Shown: one piece after another, positions 27,777-36,315 of the stretch
Layout: the number at the start of each line of letters is the position of its first letter
Numbering within the stretch: position 1 is the stretch's first letter
NCBI RefSeq assembly: GCF_000725545.1
Contig: NZ_JNZP01000001.1
Location: forward strand, 248,001-312,000
Source of the DNA: Streptomyces exfoliatus
Lineage (GTDB): Bacteria; Actinomycetota; Actinomycetes; Streptomycetales; Streptomycetaceae
DNA: 64,000 nt
Direction of reading: 5' to 3'
Notes under the pieces: generated by a model
Told to the model about the DNA's origin: nothing
Seen by the model: the letters and a program-made list of their open reading frames with translations, nothing else
Database searches by the model: none
Translations under genes and position numbers: made by a program

Positions 27777-27863
27777 GATCGCCGCCTTCCGGACAGGTGG
27801 GGTGGAGAAGGGGTGCCTTGTCTGGCAGGACAGGGCGAAGGGCCGGGTAGCGGCCCGCCGAAG

Positions 27864-27893
27864 ACTGTAAACCGGCGATCGATGATCGATCAA
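27864..27893 (-). promoter_or_regulatory. aceE promoter with overlapping palindrome
   Basis: Minus strand TTGATC (27888-27893), 18-nt spacer, TACAGT (27864-27869). The 15-bp palindrome GATCGAT-G-ATCGATC (27877-27891) covers part of the -35 and the spacer, a position suited to repression. The adjacent GntR/FCD regulator is the obvious candidate (inference). The rest of the 310-bp gap to gntR has only the 36-bp palindrome at 28022. Confidence 0.55.
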
Positions 27894-28021
27894 AGGGTTG
27901 AAGGGGAAAACCTCTTCAGATGGAGAAAGTCGGCACAGGGTGCCGCGAAACAGGGCACCCGGTGCCTCAATTCGGCTTGTTTTCGCAGGTGGGGACGGCT
28001 GTCTGAGAAGGCACTCGCACG

Positions 28022-28057
28022 GATGAGCGGGTCCACCGTACGGTGGACCCGCTCATC
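28022..28057. terminator. 36-bp perfect palindrome 3' of gntR
   Basis: Each arm is GATGAGCGGGTCCACCGT or its complement, with no spacer. It begins 30 bp after the gntR stop and is most simply a transcription terminator; with no loop it is also a possible protein-binding palindrome. Confidence 0.65.
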
Positions 28058-28086
28058 ATCCGCTCACTCTGCGTACACGCCTGGGT

Positions 28087-28710
28087 TCAGGCCCGCGGCG
28101 CGCAGCCAAGGACGTGCGCCTTCACAAGCGCCCCGATGTTCGGATCGCCCCGGCGGAAGGCCTCCACCAGCTCCTGGTGCTCCTCCGCGTACGACTTCTG
28201 GACCGTGCCCAGCCAGCGGATCGACAGGGCCGTGAACACCTCGATGCCGAGCGTCTCCCAGGTGTGCAGCAGGACCTTGTTCCCCGCCGCCTTCACCAGC
28301 TCCCGGTGGAACGCCACCGTGTGCCGCACCTGCGCCGTACCGTCGGCCGCCGCGTCCGCCTCGTACAGCGCCGCCACGTGCGGTTCCAGGGCCGAGCAGT
28401 CCGTCGCGAGCCGGCCGGCCGCCAGCTCGGCCGCGATCTGCTCCAGACCGGCGCGCACGGGGTAGCTCTCCTCCAGGTCCGCCGCGGTCAGGTTCCGCAC
28501 CCGGACGCCCTTGTTCGGCGCCGACTCGATCAGCCGCAGCGACTCCAGCTCCCGCAGCGCCTCGCGGACCGGGGTCTGGGAGACCTCCAGCTCGGTCGCG
28601 ATCCGACGCTCCACGATCCGCTCTCCCGGCTTCCAGCGGCCACTGACGATCCCCTCCACGATGTGCTCGCGGATCTGCTCGCGCAGCGAGTGGACGACGG
28701 GGACGGTCAT
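28087..28710 (-). CDS. GntR family regulator, FCD (FadR-like) subgroup
   Basis: 207 residues. Winged helix at ~8-70 (REQIREHIVEGIVSGRWKPG, ERIVERRIATELEVSQTPVR, EALRELESLRLIES), then an all-helical FCD ligand domain with candidate metal-binding His/Asp residues (VRHTVAFHRELVKAAG). A GAGGAG site precedes the ATG. It sits between aceE and the E2-lpd genes, all on the same strand, pointing to control of central carbon flux; ligand unknown. The promoter holds TTGA-CTC-TCAA (28732-28742), possibly an autoregulatory site. Confidence 0.9.
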   Translation of the reverse strand: MTVPVVHSLREQIREHIVEGIVSGRWKPGERIVERRIATELEVSQTPVREALRELESLRLIESAPNKGVRVRNLTAADLEESYPVRAGLEQIAAELAAGRLATDCSALEPHVAALYEADAAADGTAQVRHTVAFHRELVKAAGNKVLLHTWETLGIEVFTALSIRWLGTVQKSYAEEHQELVEAFRRGDPNIGALVKAHVLGCAPRA

Positions 28711-28731
28711 GACGCGGCTCCTCGGGGAGTG

Positions 28732-28742
28732 TTGACTCTCAA
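28732..28742. promoter_or_regulatory. Candidate operator upstream of gntR
   Basis: Palindrome TTGA-CTC-TCAA, 21 bp before the gntR start codon. Small and only suggestive. Confidence 0.35.
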
Positions 28743-28751
28743 GACAATACG

Positions 28752-28793
28752 GCGGCGCCCCCGTCCGGAAACACTTCCGGACGGGGGCGCCGC
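28752..28793 (-). terminator. Terminator after the E2 gene
   Basis: Perfect 19-bp stem (28752-28770 with 28775-28793) and an ACAC loop, 38 bp beyond the E2 stop and before gntR. Confidence 0.85.
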
Positions 28794-28830
28794 AGGTGAG
28801 GCTCGTTACGTTGCCAGGACGGCGACGCGA

Positions 28831-30603
28831 TTACAGGCCGAGGTCGACCTCGAACTCGCCGGCCTCGAGGATCGCCTTGACGGCCGTCAGGTAGCGGGCC
28901 GCGTCGGCGCCGTCCACCAGACGGTGGTCGTAGGACAGCGCGACGTACGTCATGTCGCGGATCGCGATCGTCTCACCCAGGTCCGGGTGGTTGATGACGA
29001 CCGGACGGCGCACGGTGGCGCCGATGCCCAGGATGGCGACCTGGTTCGGGGGCACGATGATCGTGTCGAACAGCGCGCCGCGCGAACCGGTGTTGGAGAT
29101 GGTGAAGGTCGCACCCGCCAGGTCGTCCGGCGTGATCTTGCTGGCGCGCACGGCGCCGGCCAGCTCCGCGGTCTTCTTCGAGATGCCGGCGATGTTCAGG
29201 TCGCCCGCACCCTTGATGACCGGGGTCATCAGACCCTTCTCGGAGTCCACCGCGATACCGATGTTCTCGGTGTCGAAGTAGGTGATCGTGCCCTCGTCCT
29301 CGTTGATCCGGGCGTTGATGACCGGGAAGGCCTTCAGCGCCTGGGCCGCCGCCTTGACGAAGAACGGCATCGGGGAGAGCTTGACGCCCTCACGGGCCGC
29401 GAACGCGTCCTTGGCACGGGCGCGCAGCTTCATCAGCTTGGTGATGTCGACCTCGACGACCGAGGTCAGCTGGGCCTGGCCGTGCAGCGCCTTCATCATG
29501 TTGTCGCCGATGACCTTGCGCATGCGGGTCATCTTGACGGTCTGACCGCGCAGCGGCGAGACCTCGAGGGACGGGGCCTTCGGGGCGGCGGCGGCCGGAG
29601 CAGCGGCGGCGGGGGCGGCCGCGGCGGCCTTCTTGGCCTCGGCGGCCGCGAGGACGTCCTGCTTGCGGATGCGACCGCCGACGCCCGAGCCCTTGACGGC
29701 CGCCAGGTCGACACCGTTCTCGGTGGCGAGCTTGCGGACCAGCGGGGTCACGTACGCGCCATCCTCCGCCGGCGCGGTCGGAGCCGCGGCGGGCGCCGCG
29801 GGAACCGGGGTGACCACGGCCGGGGCGAGGGACGGGGCGGCGGCGACCGGAGCCGGAGCGGCGGCCGGGGCGGCCGGCGCGGGAGCCGGGGCCGCGGCCG
29901 GAGCCGGAGCGGCGGCGGGGGCGGCCGGAGCCGGAGCCGGAGCGGCGGCCGGAGCGGCACCCGCGGCGCCGATGACGGCCAGCTTGGCGCCGACCTCGGC
30001 GGACTCGTCCTCGGCGACGACGATCTCCAGGAGGACACCCGAGACCGGGGCCGGGATCTCGGTGTCGACCTTGTCCGTGGAGACCTCGAGCAGCGGCTCG
30101 TCGGCCTCGACGGACTCGCCGACCGACTTCAGCCAGCGGGTGACGGTGCCCTCGGTGACGGACTCGCCGAGCGCCGGAAGCACGACGTCGGTGCCCTCGG
30201 CGGAACCGCCGCCAGCGGCGGCCTCGGCCGTCGGGGCCGGAGCCGGGGCCTGGGCCTCGGTGGACGGGGCGGCCTGCGGCGCGGGGGCCGGGGCCTCCTG
30301 CTGCGGGGCGGCCGGGGCCGGAGCGGCCTCGGCGGCCGGGGCGGCGGCAGCGGCGGGGGCACCGGAGCCGTCGTCGATGATGGCCAGCTCGGCACCGACC
30401 TCGACCGTCTCGTCCTCGGCGACCTTGATGGAGGCCAGGATGCCCGAGGCGGGGGCGGGGATCTCGGTGTCGACCTTGTCGGTCGAGACCTCGAGCAGCG
30501 GCTCGTCGGCCTCGACACGCTCACCCTCGGCCTTGAGCCAGCGGGTGACGGTGCCCTCGGTGACGCTCTCGCCGAGCGCCGGCAGGGTTACGGAAACCGA
30601 CAT
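28831..30603 (-). CDS. sucB: 2-oxo acid dehydrogenase E2 (dihydrolipoamide acyltransferase), two lipoyl domains
   Basis: 590 residues. Two nearly identical lipoyl domains, each with the lipoylated lysine in EVSTDKVDTEIPAP (about residues 43 and 177), are joined by long Ala/Pro linkers. The E1/E3-binding domain (TPLVRKLATENGVDLAAVKG, GVGGRIRKQDVL) is at ~288-330, and the catalytic core ends in SYDHRLVDGADAARYL with its active-site His. It passes acyl groups to CoA. Annotated sucB by similarity to succinyltransferases, but in actinobacteria such E2 proteins also serve pyruvate dehydrogenase; nearby aceE supports this. It ends at a strong terminator. Confidence 0.93.
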   Translation of the reverse strand: MSVSVTLPALGESVTEGTVTRWLKAEGERVEADEPLLEVSTDKVDTEIPAPASGILASIKVAEDETVEVGAELAIIDDGSGAPAAAAAPAAEAAPAPAAPQQEAPAPAPQAAPSTEAQAPAPAPTAEAAAGGGSAEGTDVVLPALGESVTEGTVTRWLKSVGESVEADEPLLEVSTDKVDTEIPAPVSGVLLEIVVAEDESAEVGAKLAVIGAAGAAPAAAPAPAPAAPAAAPAPAAAPAPAPAAPAAAPAPVAAAPSLAPAVVTPVPAAPAAAPTAPAEDGAYVTPLVRKLATENGVDLAAVKGSGVGGRIRKQDVLAAAEAKKAAAAAPAAAAPAAAAPKAPSLEVSPLRGQTVKMTRMRKVIGDNMMKALHGQAQLTSVVEVDITKLMKLRARAKDAFAAREGVKLSPMPFFVKAAAQALKAFPVINARINEDEGTITYFDTENIGIAVDSEKGLMTPVIKGAGDLNIAGISKKTAELAGAVRASKITPDDLAGATFTISNTGSRGALFDTIIVPPNQVAILGIGATVRRPVVINHPDLGETIAIRDMTYVALSYDHRLVDGADAARYLTAVKAILEAGEFEVDLGL

Positions 30604-30665
30604 GGTTTCAGTTGCTCCTAACGAATTGCGGAAAGTGGTCGTCGCGCCCTGTGATGACGTGAGCG

Positions 30666-32054
30666 TCAGTCGTGGGAGTGCAGCGGCTTGCCGGCCAGGG
30701 CCAGGTGAGCCTCGCCGAGCGCCTCGTTCTGCGTCGGGTGGGCGTGGATGAGCTGCGCGACCTCGGCCGGCAGCGCCTCCCAGTTGTAGATCAGCTGCGC
30801 TTCGCCGACCTGCTCGCCCATGCGGTCACCGACCATGTGGACGCCGACCACGGCACCGTCCTTGACCTGGACGAGCTTGATCTCGCCCGCGGTCTTGAGG
30901 ATCTTGCTCTTGCCGTTGCCCGCGAGGTTGTACTTCAGGGCGACGACCTTGTCCGCGCCGTAGACCTCCTTGGCCTTCGCCTCGGTGATGCCGACGGAGG
31001 CGACCTCGGGGTGGCAGTACGTCACCCGCGGCACGCCGTCGTAGTCGATCGGGACGGCCTTCAGGCCGGCCAGGCGCTCCGCGACGAGGATGCCCTCGGC
31101 GAAGCCGACGTGCGCGAGCTGGAGCGTCGGGACGAGGTCGCCCACGGCCGAGATCGTCGGCACGTTGGTGCGCATGTACTCGTCGACCAGGACGTAGCCG
31201 CGGTCCATCGCGACGCCCTGCTCCTCGTAACCGAGACCCGCGGAGACCGGGCCGCGGCCGATGGCGACGAGCAGCACCTCGGCCTCGAAGGTCTTGCCGT
31301 CGGCCAGGGTGACCTTGACGCCGCCGTCGGTGTACTCGGCGGACTGGAAGAACGTGCCGAGGTTGAACTTGATGCCGCGCTTGCGGAACGCGCGCTCAAG
31401 AAGCTTCGAGCTGTTCTCGTCCTCGACCGGGACGAGGTGCTTCATGCCCTCGATCACCGTGACGTCGGTGCCGAAGGACTTCCAGGCGGAGGCGAACTCG
31501 ACGCCGATGACGCCGCCGCCCAGGATGATCGCGGACTCCGGGACCCGGTCCAGGGTCAGCGCGTGGTCCGAGGTGATGATCCGGTTGCCGTCGATCTCCA
31601 GGCCCGGGAGCGACTTCGGCACGGAGCCCGTGGCGAGGAGGACGTGACGGCCCTCGACGCGACGGCCGTCCACGTCGACGGAGGTCGGGGAGGAGAGGCG
31701 GCCGGTGCCCTCGATGTAGGTCACCTTGCGGGAGGCGACGAGACCCTGCAGACCCTTGTACAGGCCCGAGATCACGTCGTCCTTGTACTTGTGCACGCCC
31801 TTGATGTCGATGCCCTCGAAGGAGGCCTTGACACCGAACTGCTCCGCCTCGCGCGCCTGGTCGGCGACCTCGCCGGCGTGGAGCAGGGCCTTCGTCGGGA
31901 TGCAGCCGTTGTGCAGGCAGGTGCCGCCGAGCTTGTTCTTCTCGATCAGTGCGACGTCCAGGCCCAGCTGCGCTCCGCGCAGGGCCGCGGCGTAACCGCC
32001 GCTACCGCCGCCGAGGATCACTAGGTCGAAAACGGTGCTGGCGTCGTTCGCCAC
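30666..32054 (-). CDS. lpdA: Dihydrolipoyl dehydrogenase (E3)
   Basis: 462 residues from the GTG at 32054 (VANDASTVFDLVILGGGSGG), with GGAGG 7 nt upstream. FAD motif GGGSGGYAAALRGAQLGLDV, redox disulfide GGTCLHNGCIPTKALL (two Cys around residue 45), NAD motif ILGGGVIGVEFASAWKSFGT, and the C-terminal HAHPTQNEALGEAHLAL with the catalytic His-x4-Glu. It reoxidises dihydrolipoyl groups on E2. Starts 288 bp after the pepA stop, and E2 starts 62 bp downstream, so lpd-E2 probably form one operon. Confidence 0.97.
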   Translation of the reverse strand: MANDASTVFDLVILGGGSGGYAAALRGAQLGLDVALIEKNKLGGTCLHNGCIPTKALLHAGEVADQAREAEQFGVKASFEGIDIKGVHKYKDDVISGLYKGLQGLVASRKVTYIEGTGRLSSPTSVDVDGRRVEGRHVLLATGSVPKSLPGLEIDGNRIITSDHALTLDRVPESAIILGGGVIGVEFASAWKSFGTDVTVIEGMKHLVPVEDENSSKLLERAFRKRGIKFNLGTFFQSAEYTDGGVKVTLADGKTFEAEVLLVAIGRGPVSAGLGYEEQGVAMDRGYVLVDEYMRTNVPTISAVGDLVPTLQLAHVGFAEGILVAERLAGLKAVPIDYDGVPRVTYCHPEVASVGITEAKAKEVYGADKVVALKYNLAGNGKSKILKTAGEIKLVQVKDGAVVGVHMVGDRMGEQVGEAQLIYNWEALPAEVAQLIHAHPTQNEALGEAHLALAGKPLHSHD

Positions 32055-32292
32055 GTCACGTCCTCCATGCATGTGCGCTCGTCGCCGGTCGTCGAAGACC
32101 AGGCGGCGGCTGGTGTCCGGCCGCTTTATTTCGGCCCTGTGGTGGGGGCCCTGTCCTGCCGAGAACCCATCTTCGCACTTGTTGACGGACGGCGGGACGC
32201 GGGGCCGTGCTCTGAGACGGCCGATCGTCCGTACGGCCGGGTCCCGGCGGCGTACGAACCTACGGATTTCGTCGCGAGCGAACGGGCGGCGA

Positions 32293-32331
32293 ACGGTACG
32301 GCCCCGGGCGCGAAGCCCGGGGCCGTACCGT
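32293..32331 (-). terminator. pepA terminator
   Basis: Perfect 17-bp stem (32293-32309 with 32315-32331) and GCGAA loop, 11 bp beyond the pepA stop. Confidence 0.9.
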
Positions 32332-32342
32332 CACGCCACTGC

Positions 32343-33851
32343 TCAGAGCTCGCCGGCGGCGGTGCGCTCGGCCAGCTTCACCAGGGTGCGGACCGAGGAG
32401 CCGGTGCCGCCCTTGGGGGTGTAGCCGTACGGGGCGCCCTCGTGGAAGGCGGGGCCCGCGATGTCCAGGTGGGCCCAGGTGATGCCCTCGCCCACGAACT
32501 CCTGGAGGAAGAGACCGGCGACCAGGCCGCCGCCCATCCGCTCACCCATGTTGGCGATGTCGGCGGTGGGGGAGTCCATGCCCTTGCGCAGGTCCGCGGG
32601 GAGCGGCATCGGCCAGGACTGCTCGCCGACCTCCTCGGCGATCTCGTGGATGGCCGAGCGGTAGTCGTCGTCGTTGGCCATGATGCCGAAGGTGCGGTTG
32701 CCGAGCGCCAGGACCATGGCGCCGGTCAGGGTCGCCACGTCGACGATCGCGTCCGGGTGCTCCTCGGAGGCGCGGGTCAGCGCGTCGGCGAGGACGAGCC
32801 GGCCCTCGGCGTCGGTGTTCAGGACCTCGACGGTCTTGCCGCTGTACATGCGGAGCACGTCACCCGGGCGGGTGGCGGAGCCGGACGGCATGTTCTCGGC
32901 GAGGGCGAGCCAGCCGGTGACGTTGACCTCCAGGCCGAGGCGGGCCGCGGCGACGACGGCGGAGAACACGGCGGCGGCGCCGCTCATGTCGCACTTCATC
33001 GTCTCGTTGTGGCCGGCCGGCTTCAGGGAGATGCCGCCCGAGTCGTAGGTGATGCCCTTGCCGACGAGGGCGAGGGTCTTCTCCGCCTTCGCGTGGGTGT
33101 ACGCGATCCGGACCAGGCGCGGCGGGTTCTCGGAGCCGTTGCCGACGCCGAGGATGCCGCCGTAGCCGCCCTTGGCGAGCGCCTTCTCGTCGAGGACCTG
33201 GACCTTGAGGCCGTGCTCCTTGCCGGCGGTCTGAGCGGCGGCGGCGAACGCGGCCGGGGTCAGGTCGTTCGGCGGCATGTTGATCAGGTCGCGGGCGCGG
33301 TTCATCTCCTCCGCGACGGCCTGGGCGCGCTCGGCGGCGGCCTTGTGGGCCTTGTCGCGCGGCTTGGCGCCCAGCAGGGCGACCTCGGCGAGGGGCTTCT
33401 TCGCGTCCTTGCCGTTCTCCTGGTAGGCCGTGAAGGCGTACGCGCCGAGCAGGGCGCCCTCCGCGATGGCGGCGGCGTCGTCGGCGGTGGCGATCGGCAG
33501 GGCGAACCCGGCCTTCTTCGAACCCGTCAGGACGCGGGCGGCGGTACCGGCGGCGCGGCGCAGGGTCTCGGCGCCGAAGGACTCGCCGTCCTCGGGGGCG
33601 GAGCCCAGGCCGACGGCGAGCACGACGGGGGCCTTGAGACCGGCGGGGGCGGGCAGCTTGGTCGCCTCACCCTCGGCACCGGAGGCGCCCAGGGTCTCCA
33701 GGACGGCGGCGAGCCGGCCGTCGAAGGCCTTGTCGACGGCCTCGGCGCCCGGGGCGACGACGAGCGCCTTCCCGGACTTCGCGACGCCGACGACGAGGGC
33801 GTCGGCGCGCAGCGTCGCCGCGCCGGCAGTGCTGAGAGTGAGAGCAGTCAC
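32343..33851 (-). CDS. pepA: Leucyl aminopeptidase (M17)
   Basis: 502 residues from a GTG at 33851. The M17 catalytic domain is intact: VGKGITYDSGGISLKPAGHN (metal-binding Lys and Asp), MKCDMSGAAAVFS and the family signature NTDAEGRLVLADALTRA. It removes N-terminal residues from peptides using two metal ions, and acts as a cytoplasmic hexamer. The N-terminal ~150 residues are the typical variable lid domain. Length matches the family. Upstream gap of 314 bp divides it from the divergent polysaccharide cluster. Confidence 0.96.
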   Translation of the reverse strand: MTALTLSTAGAATLRADALVVGVAKSGKALVVAPGAEAVDKAFDGRLAAVLETLGASGAEGEATKLPAPAGLKAPVVLAVGLGSAPEDGESFGAETLRRAAGTAARVLTGSKKAGFALPIATADDAAAIAEGALLGAYAFTAYQENGKDAKKPLAEVALLGAKPRDKAHKAAAERAQAVAEEMNRARDLINMPPNDLTPAAFAAAAQTAGKEHGLKVQVLDEKALAKGGYGGILGVGNGSENPPRLVRIAYTHAKAEKTLALVGKGITYDSGGISLKPAGHNETMKCDMSGAAAVFSAVVAAARLGLEVNVTGWLALAENMPSGSATRPGDVLRMYSGKTVEVLNTDAEGRLVLADALTRASEEHPDAIVDVATLTGAMVLALGNRTFGIMANDDDYRSAIHEIAEEVGEQSWPMPLPADLRKGMDSPTADIANMGERMGGGLVAGLFLQEFVGEGITWAHLDIAGPAFHEGAPYGYTPKGGTGSSVRTLVKLAERTAAGEL

Positions 33852-34165
33852 GGTGGTGAAATCTCGCTTCCATTGAGTTCTGTGGCGGTCGAGGGATAGG
33901 CCGACCGTGCCCGCCGCATCGTATTTCGGCCCGGAGAGCGCCGAGAACGAGCCTACGCTCGCTCACCCGCTTCGCTCACGGCGGCGCTGATTCACTCATC
34001 CGTGGTGTCTCTTTCATGTTTACCGTTCTGGCTCCGAGCGCTCCTCCACACTCGCCTCAGTCACGCAAGGACGACCCGCTCGTCTTCGCATCATCTGCAG
34101 CATCTCCACAGCTCCCCCGCCCCGGTCCGGGCGCGGGCGGACCTGCCGAGGGGGGACACCACCCG
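33852..34165. other. Divergent intergenic region, pepA and polysaccharide cluster
   Basis: 314 bp without a convincing gene. It must hold the pepA promoter and the promoter of the polysaccharide cluster. A short repeat of the type CGCTCGCTCAC/CGCTTCGCTCAC lies near 33956-33980, and an AT-richer patch (TCTTTCATGTTTACC) near 34010-34025. No consensus promoter was clear. Confidence 0.5.
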
Positions 34166-36289
34166 ATGGACTCCGGCCGAATCCGTATGCCCGGAACCGC
34201 GCTCCGCACCAGCCGCGGCGCCCGTTCCGCACCCCGAACGACCGGCGGAGCACCCCGCACCGCCCGTGTCGCGGCCCTCGCCGCCGCCGCGCTGCTCGCC
34301 ACCGTCGTGCCGTCCGCGCAGGCCGTCGCCGCGACGCCGCCCCGCGTCGACCTCACCGTCCTCGTCGTCGACGACGGCGGCAGCGCGGTCGGGGCGATCA
34401 CCGCCGAGCTGAAGGGCTCCGGCGTCCCGTACCGCAGGATCGACCTCAACGACCCGAACCGGCCGGTGCTGAACACGGCCTTCCTCAGCGACACGGTCGA
34501 CGGGCGGCCGCGCGCCAAGTACCAGGGCGTCGTCCTGCCGCACGAGACCGCCTTCGGGCCCGACTCCGCCGAGCACACCGCCCTCCAGGCGTACGAGCGG
34601 ACCTTCGGCATCCCGCAGGTCGACGCGTACACCTGGTCGCACCCCGGCGTCGGACTCGACTACACCAACGAGGGCGGCTGGTCCGGCGTCCTCGACGGCA
34701 CCACCGCGGGAGTCACCGCCGCCGGGAAGGCCGGCCCCTTCCGGTACCTGTCCGGCGCGCTCACCTTCGAGGACAACGACCCCTCCATCGCCGAGAGTTA
34801 CGGCTACGCGGGCCGCCCGCGCGCCGGCTACACCAGCTTCCTCGACGTCCCCGTCGCCGGGTCCGACGGCGGCCGGGCCAGCCTCGTCGGCGAGTACGCC
34901 GCCGACGGGCGCCGCGAACTCGTCGTCACGTTCGCCTACAACCAGCACCAGCGGCAGTTCCGTGCCCTCGCCCGCGGCATCGTCGAATGGCTCACCCAGG
35001 GCGTCCACCTCGGACAGAGCCGCAACTACCTCTCCGTCCACGTCGACGACGTCTTCGCCCCCGACGCCCGCTGGGACACGGCCCTCGACTGCACCCCCGG
35101 CGACTTCGACTGCGTCGGCGACGACGGCGAGGGCGTCGACCCGATCCGGATGACGGTCGCCGACGCCCAGTACGCCGCCGCCTGGCAGAAGGCCTCCGGC
35201 TTCACCCTCGACATGGTCTACAACGGCGGCCAGGGCGAGCAGTGGAGGGCCGAGCACGGCGGCAGCGACCCGCTCACCGACCGGCTCGTCGCGGACCGCG
35301 CCCAGTACCGGTGGATCAACCACACCTACACCCACCCCTTCCTCGGCTGCGTCCAGGACAACGCCGTCGTCCCCTGGCAGTGCGCCAAGGACACCGCGGG
35401 GAACACCCTCTGGGTCAGCCGCTCCACACTCTCCGGCCAGATCCGCAACAACCACAACTGGGCCGTCGGCAAGGGCATCTCCGTGGACCGCGCCGAACTC
35501 GTCACCGGCGAGCACTCCGGCCTCAAGACCCTTCCCCAGCAACCCGTCGACAACCCGAACCTCGCCGGAGCCCTCGCCGACAACGGCGTCAAGTGGATCG
35601 CGAGCGACAACTCCCGCGAGCCGCAGCAACGTTCCCTCGGCACCACCACCGGCGCCGCGAGGACCGTGCCCCGCCACCCCATGAACGTGTACTACAACGT
35701 CGGCACCGCCGCCGAGATGACCGACGAGTACAACTGGGTCTACACCTCCCGCGCCGACGGCGGCAGTGGCGTCTGCGAGATCAACCCGGCCTCCACCTGC
35801 CTGCCCGCCCCGCTCCCCACCACCACCGGATACGCGGACCACATCGTCCCGCAGGAGGCCCGCACCGCCCTCTCCCACGTGATGGGCAACGACCCCCGCC
35901 CGCACTACGTCCACCAGTCCAACCTCGCCGAGGAACGCCTCCTCTACCCCGTCCTCGACAAGGTGCTCGCCGACTACCGGGCCCTCTTCGCCGCCAGCGC
36001 CCCCGTGGTGAACCCCCGGCAGAGGGACGTCGGCACCGAACTGAACCGCCGCGCCGCCTGGGACCAGGCCGTCGCCGCCGGCAAGGTCACCGCCTACCGC
36101 ATCGGCTCCACGGTCACCGTCAAGGCACCCGCCGGCGTCACCGCGCCGATCACCGCCCCCGAGGGCACCCGCAAGCAACTCCTCCTCGGCTCCACCGTCT
36201 TCGGCGCGCCCTACGCGGGCACCCGCTCCGCCTGGACCACGCCCGAACCGCTCCAGACCAGCGTCACACTCACGCTCCCGACCGCCTGA
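34166..36289 (+). CDS. Secreted Agd3/PelA-like carbohydrate deacetylase
   Basis: 707 residues from the ATG at 34166, with GAGGGGGGA about 10 nt upstream. Twin-Arg-poor signal peptide: basic start, then VAALAAAALLATVVPSAQAV at ~33-52. The middle contains VDDVF (Asp294/Asp295) and NHTYTHP (His386, His390), the Asp and His-x3-His pattern of NodB-type metal-dependent deacetylases in the rearranged order seen in fungal Agd3 (CE18) and bacterial PelA. A beta-rich N-terminal domain and C-terminal tail flank it. Predicted role: N-deacetylation of an extracellular GalNAc-type polymer (inference from family and neighbours). First gene of a five-gene unit. Confidence 0.82.
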   Translation: MDSGRIRMPGTALRTSRGARSAPRTTGGAPRTARVAALAAAALLATVVPSAQAVAATPPRVDLTVLVVDDGGSAVGAITAELKGSGVPYRRIDLNDPNRPVLNTAFLSDTVDGRPRAKYQGVVLPHETAFGPDSAEHTALQAYERTFGIPQVDAYTWSHPGVGLDYTNEGGWSGVLDGTTAGVTAAGKAGPFRYLSGALTFEDNDPSIAESYGYAGRPRAGYTSFLDVPVAGSDGGRASLVGEYAADGRRELVVTFAYNQHQRQFRALARGIVEWLTQGVHLGQSRNYLSVHVDDVFAPDARWDTALDCTPGDFDCVGDDGEGVDPIRMTVADAQYAAAWQKASGFTLDMVYNGGQGEQWRAEHGGSDPLTDRLVADRAQYRWINHTYTHPFLGCVQDNAVVPWQCAKDTAGNTLWVSRSTLSGQIRNNHNWAVGKGISVDRAELVTGEHSGLKTLPQQPVDNPNLAGALADNGVKWIASDNSREPQQRSLGTTTGAARTVPRHPMNVYYNVGTAAEMTDEYNWVYTSRADGGSGVCEINPASTCLPAPLPTTTGYADHIVPQEARTALSHVMGNDPRPHYVHQSNLAEERLLYPVLDKVLADYRALFAASAPVVNPRQRDVGTELNRRAAWDQAVAAGKVTAYRIGSTVTVKAPAGVTAPITAPEGTRKQLLLGSTVFGAPYAGTRSAWTTPEPLQTSVTLTLPTA

Positions 36290-36315
36290 CCAGCACGTTC
36301 TGGGGGGAACCGCAC

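Noticed and set aside
25173..28235. 1,020-codon plus-strand frame opposite aceE
   Set aside because: Antisense shadow of aceE, lacking motifs.
29570..30400. Ala/Pro repetitive stretches as DNA repeats
   Set aside because: They encode the flexible linkers between lipoyl domains of E2; the repeat is explained by protein composition.
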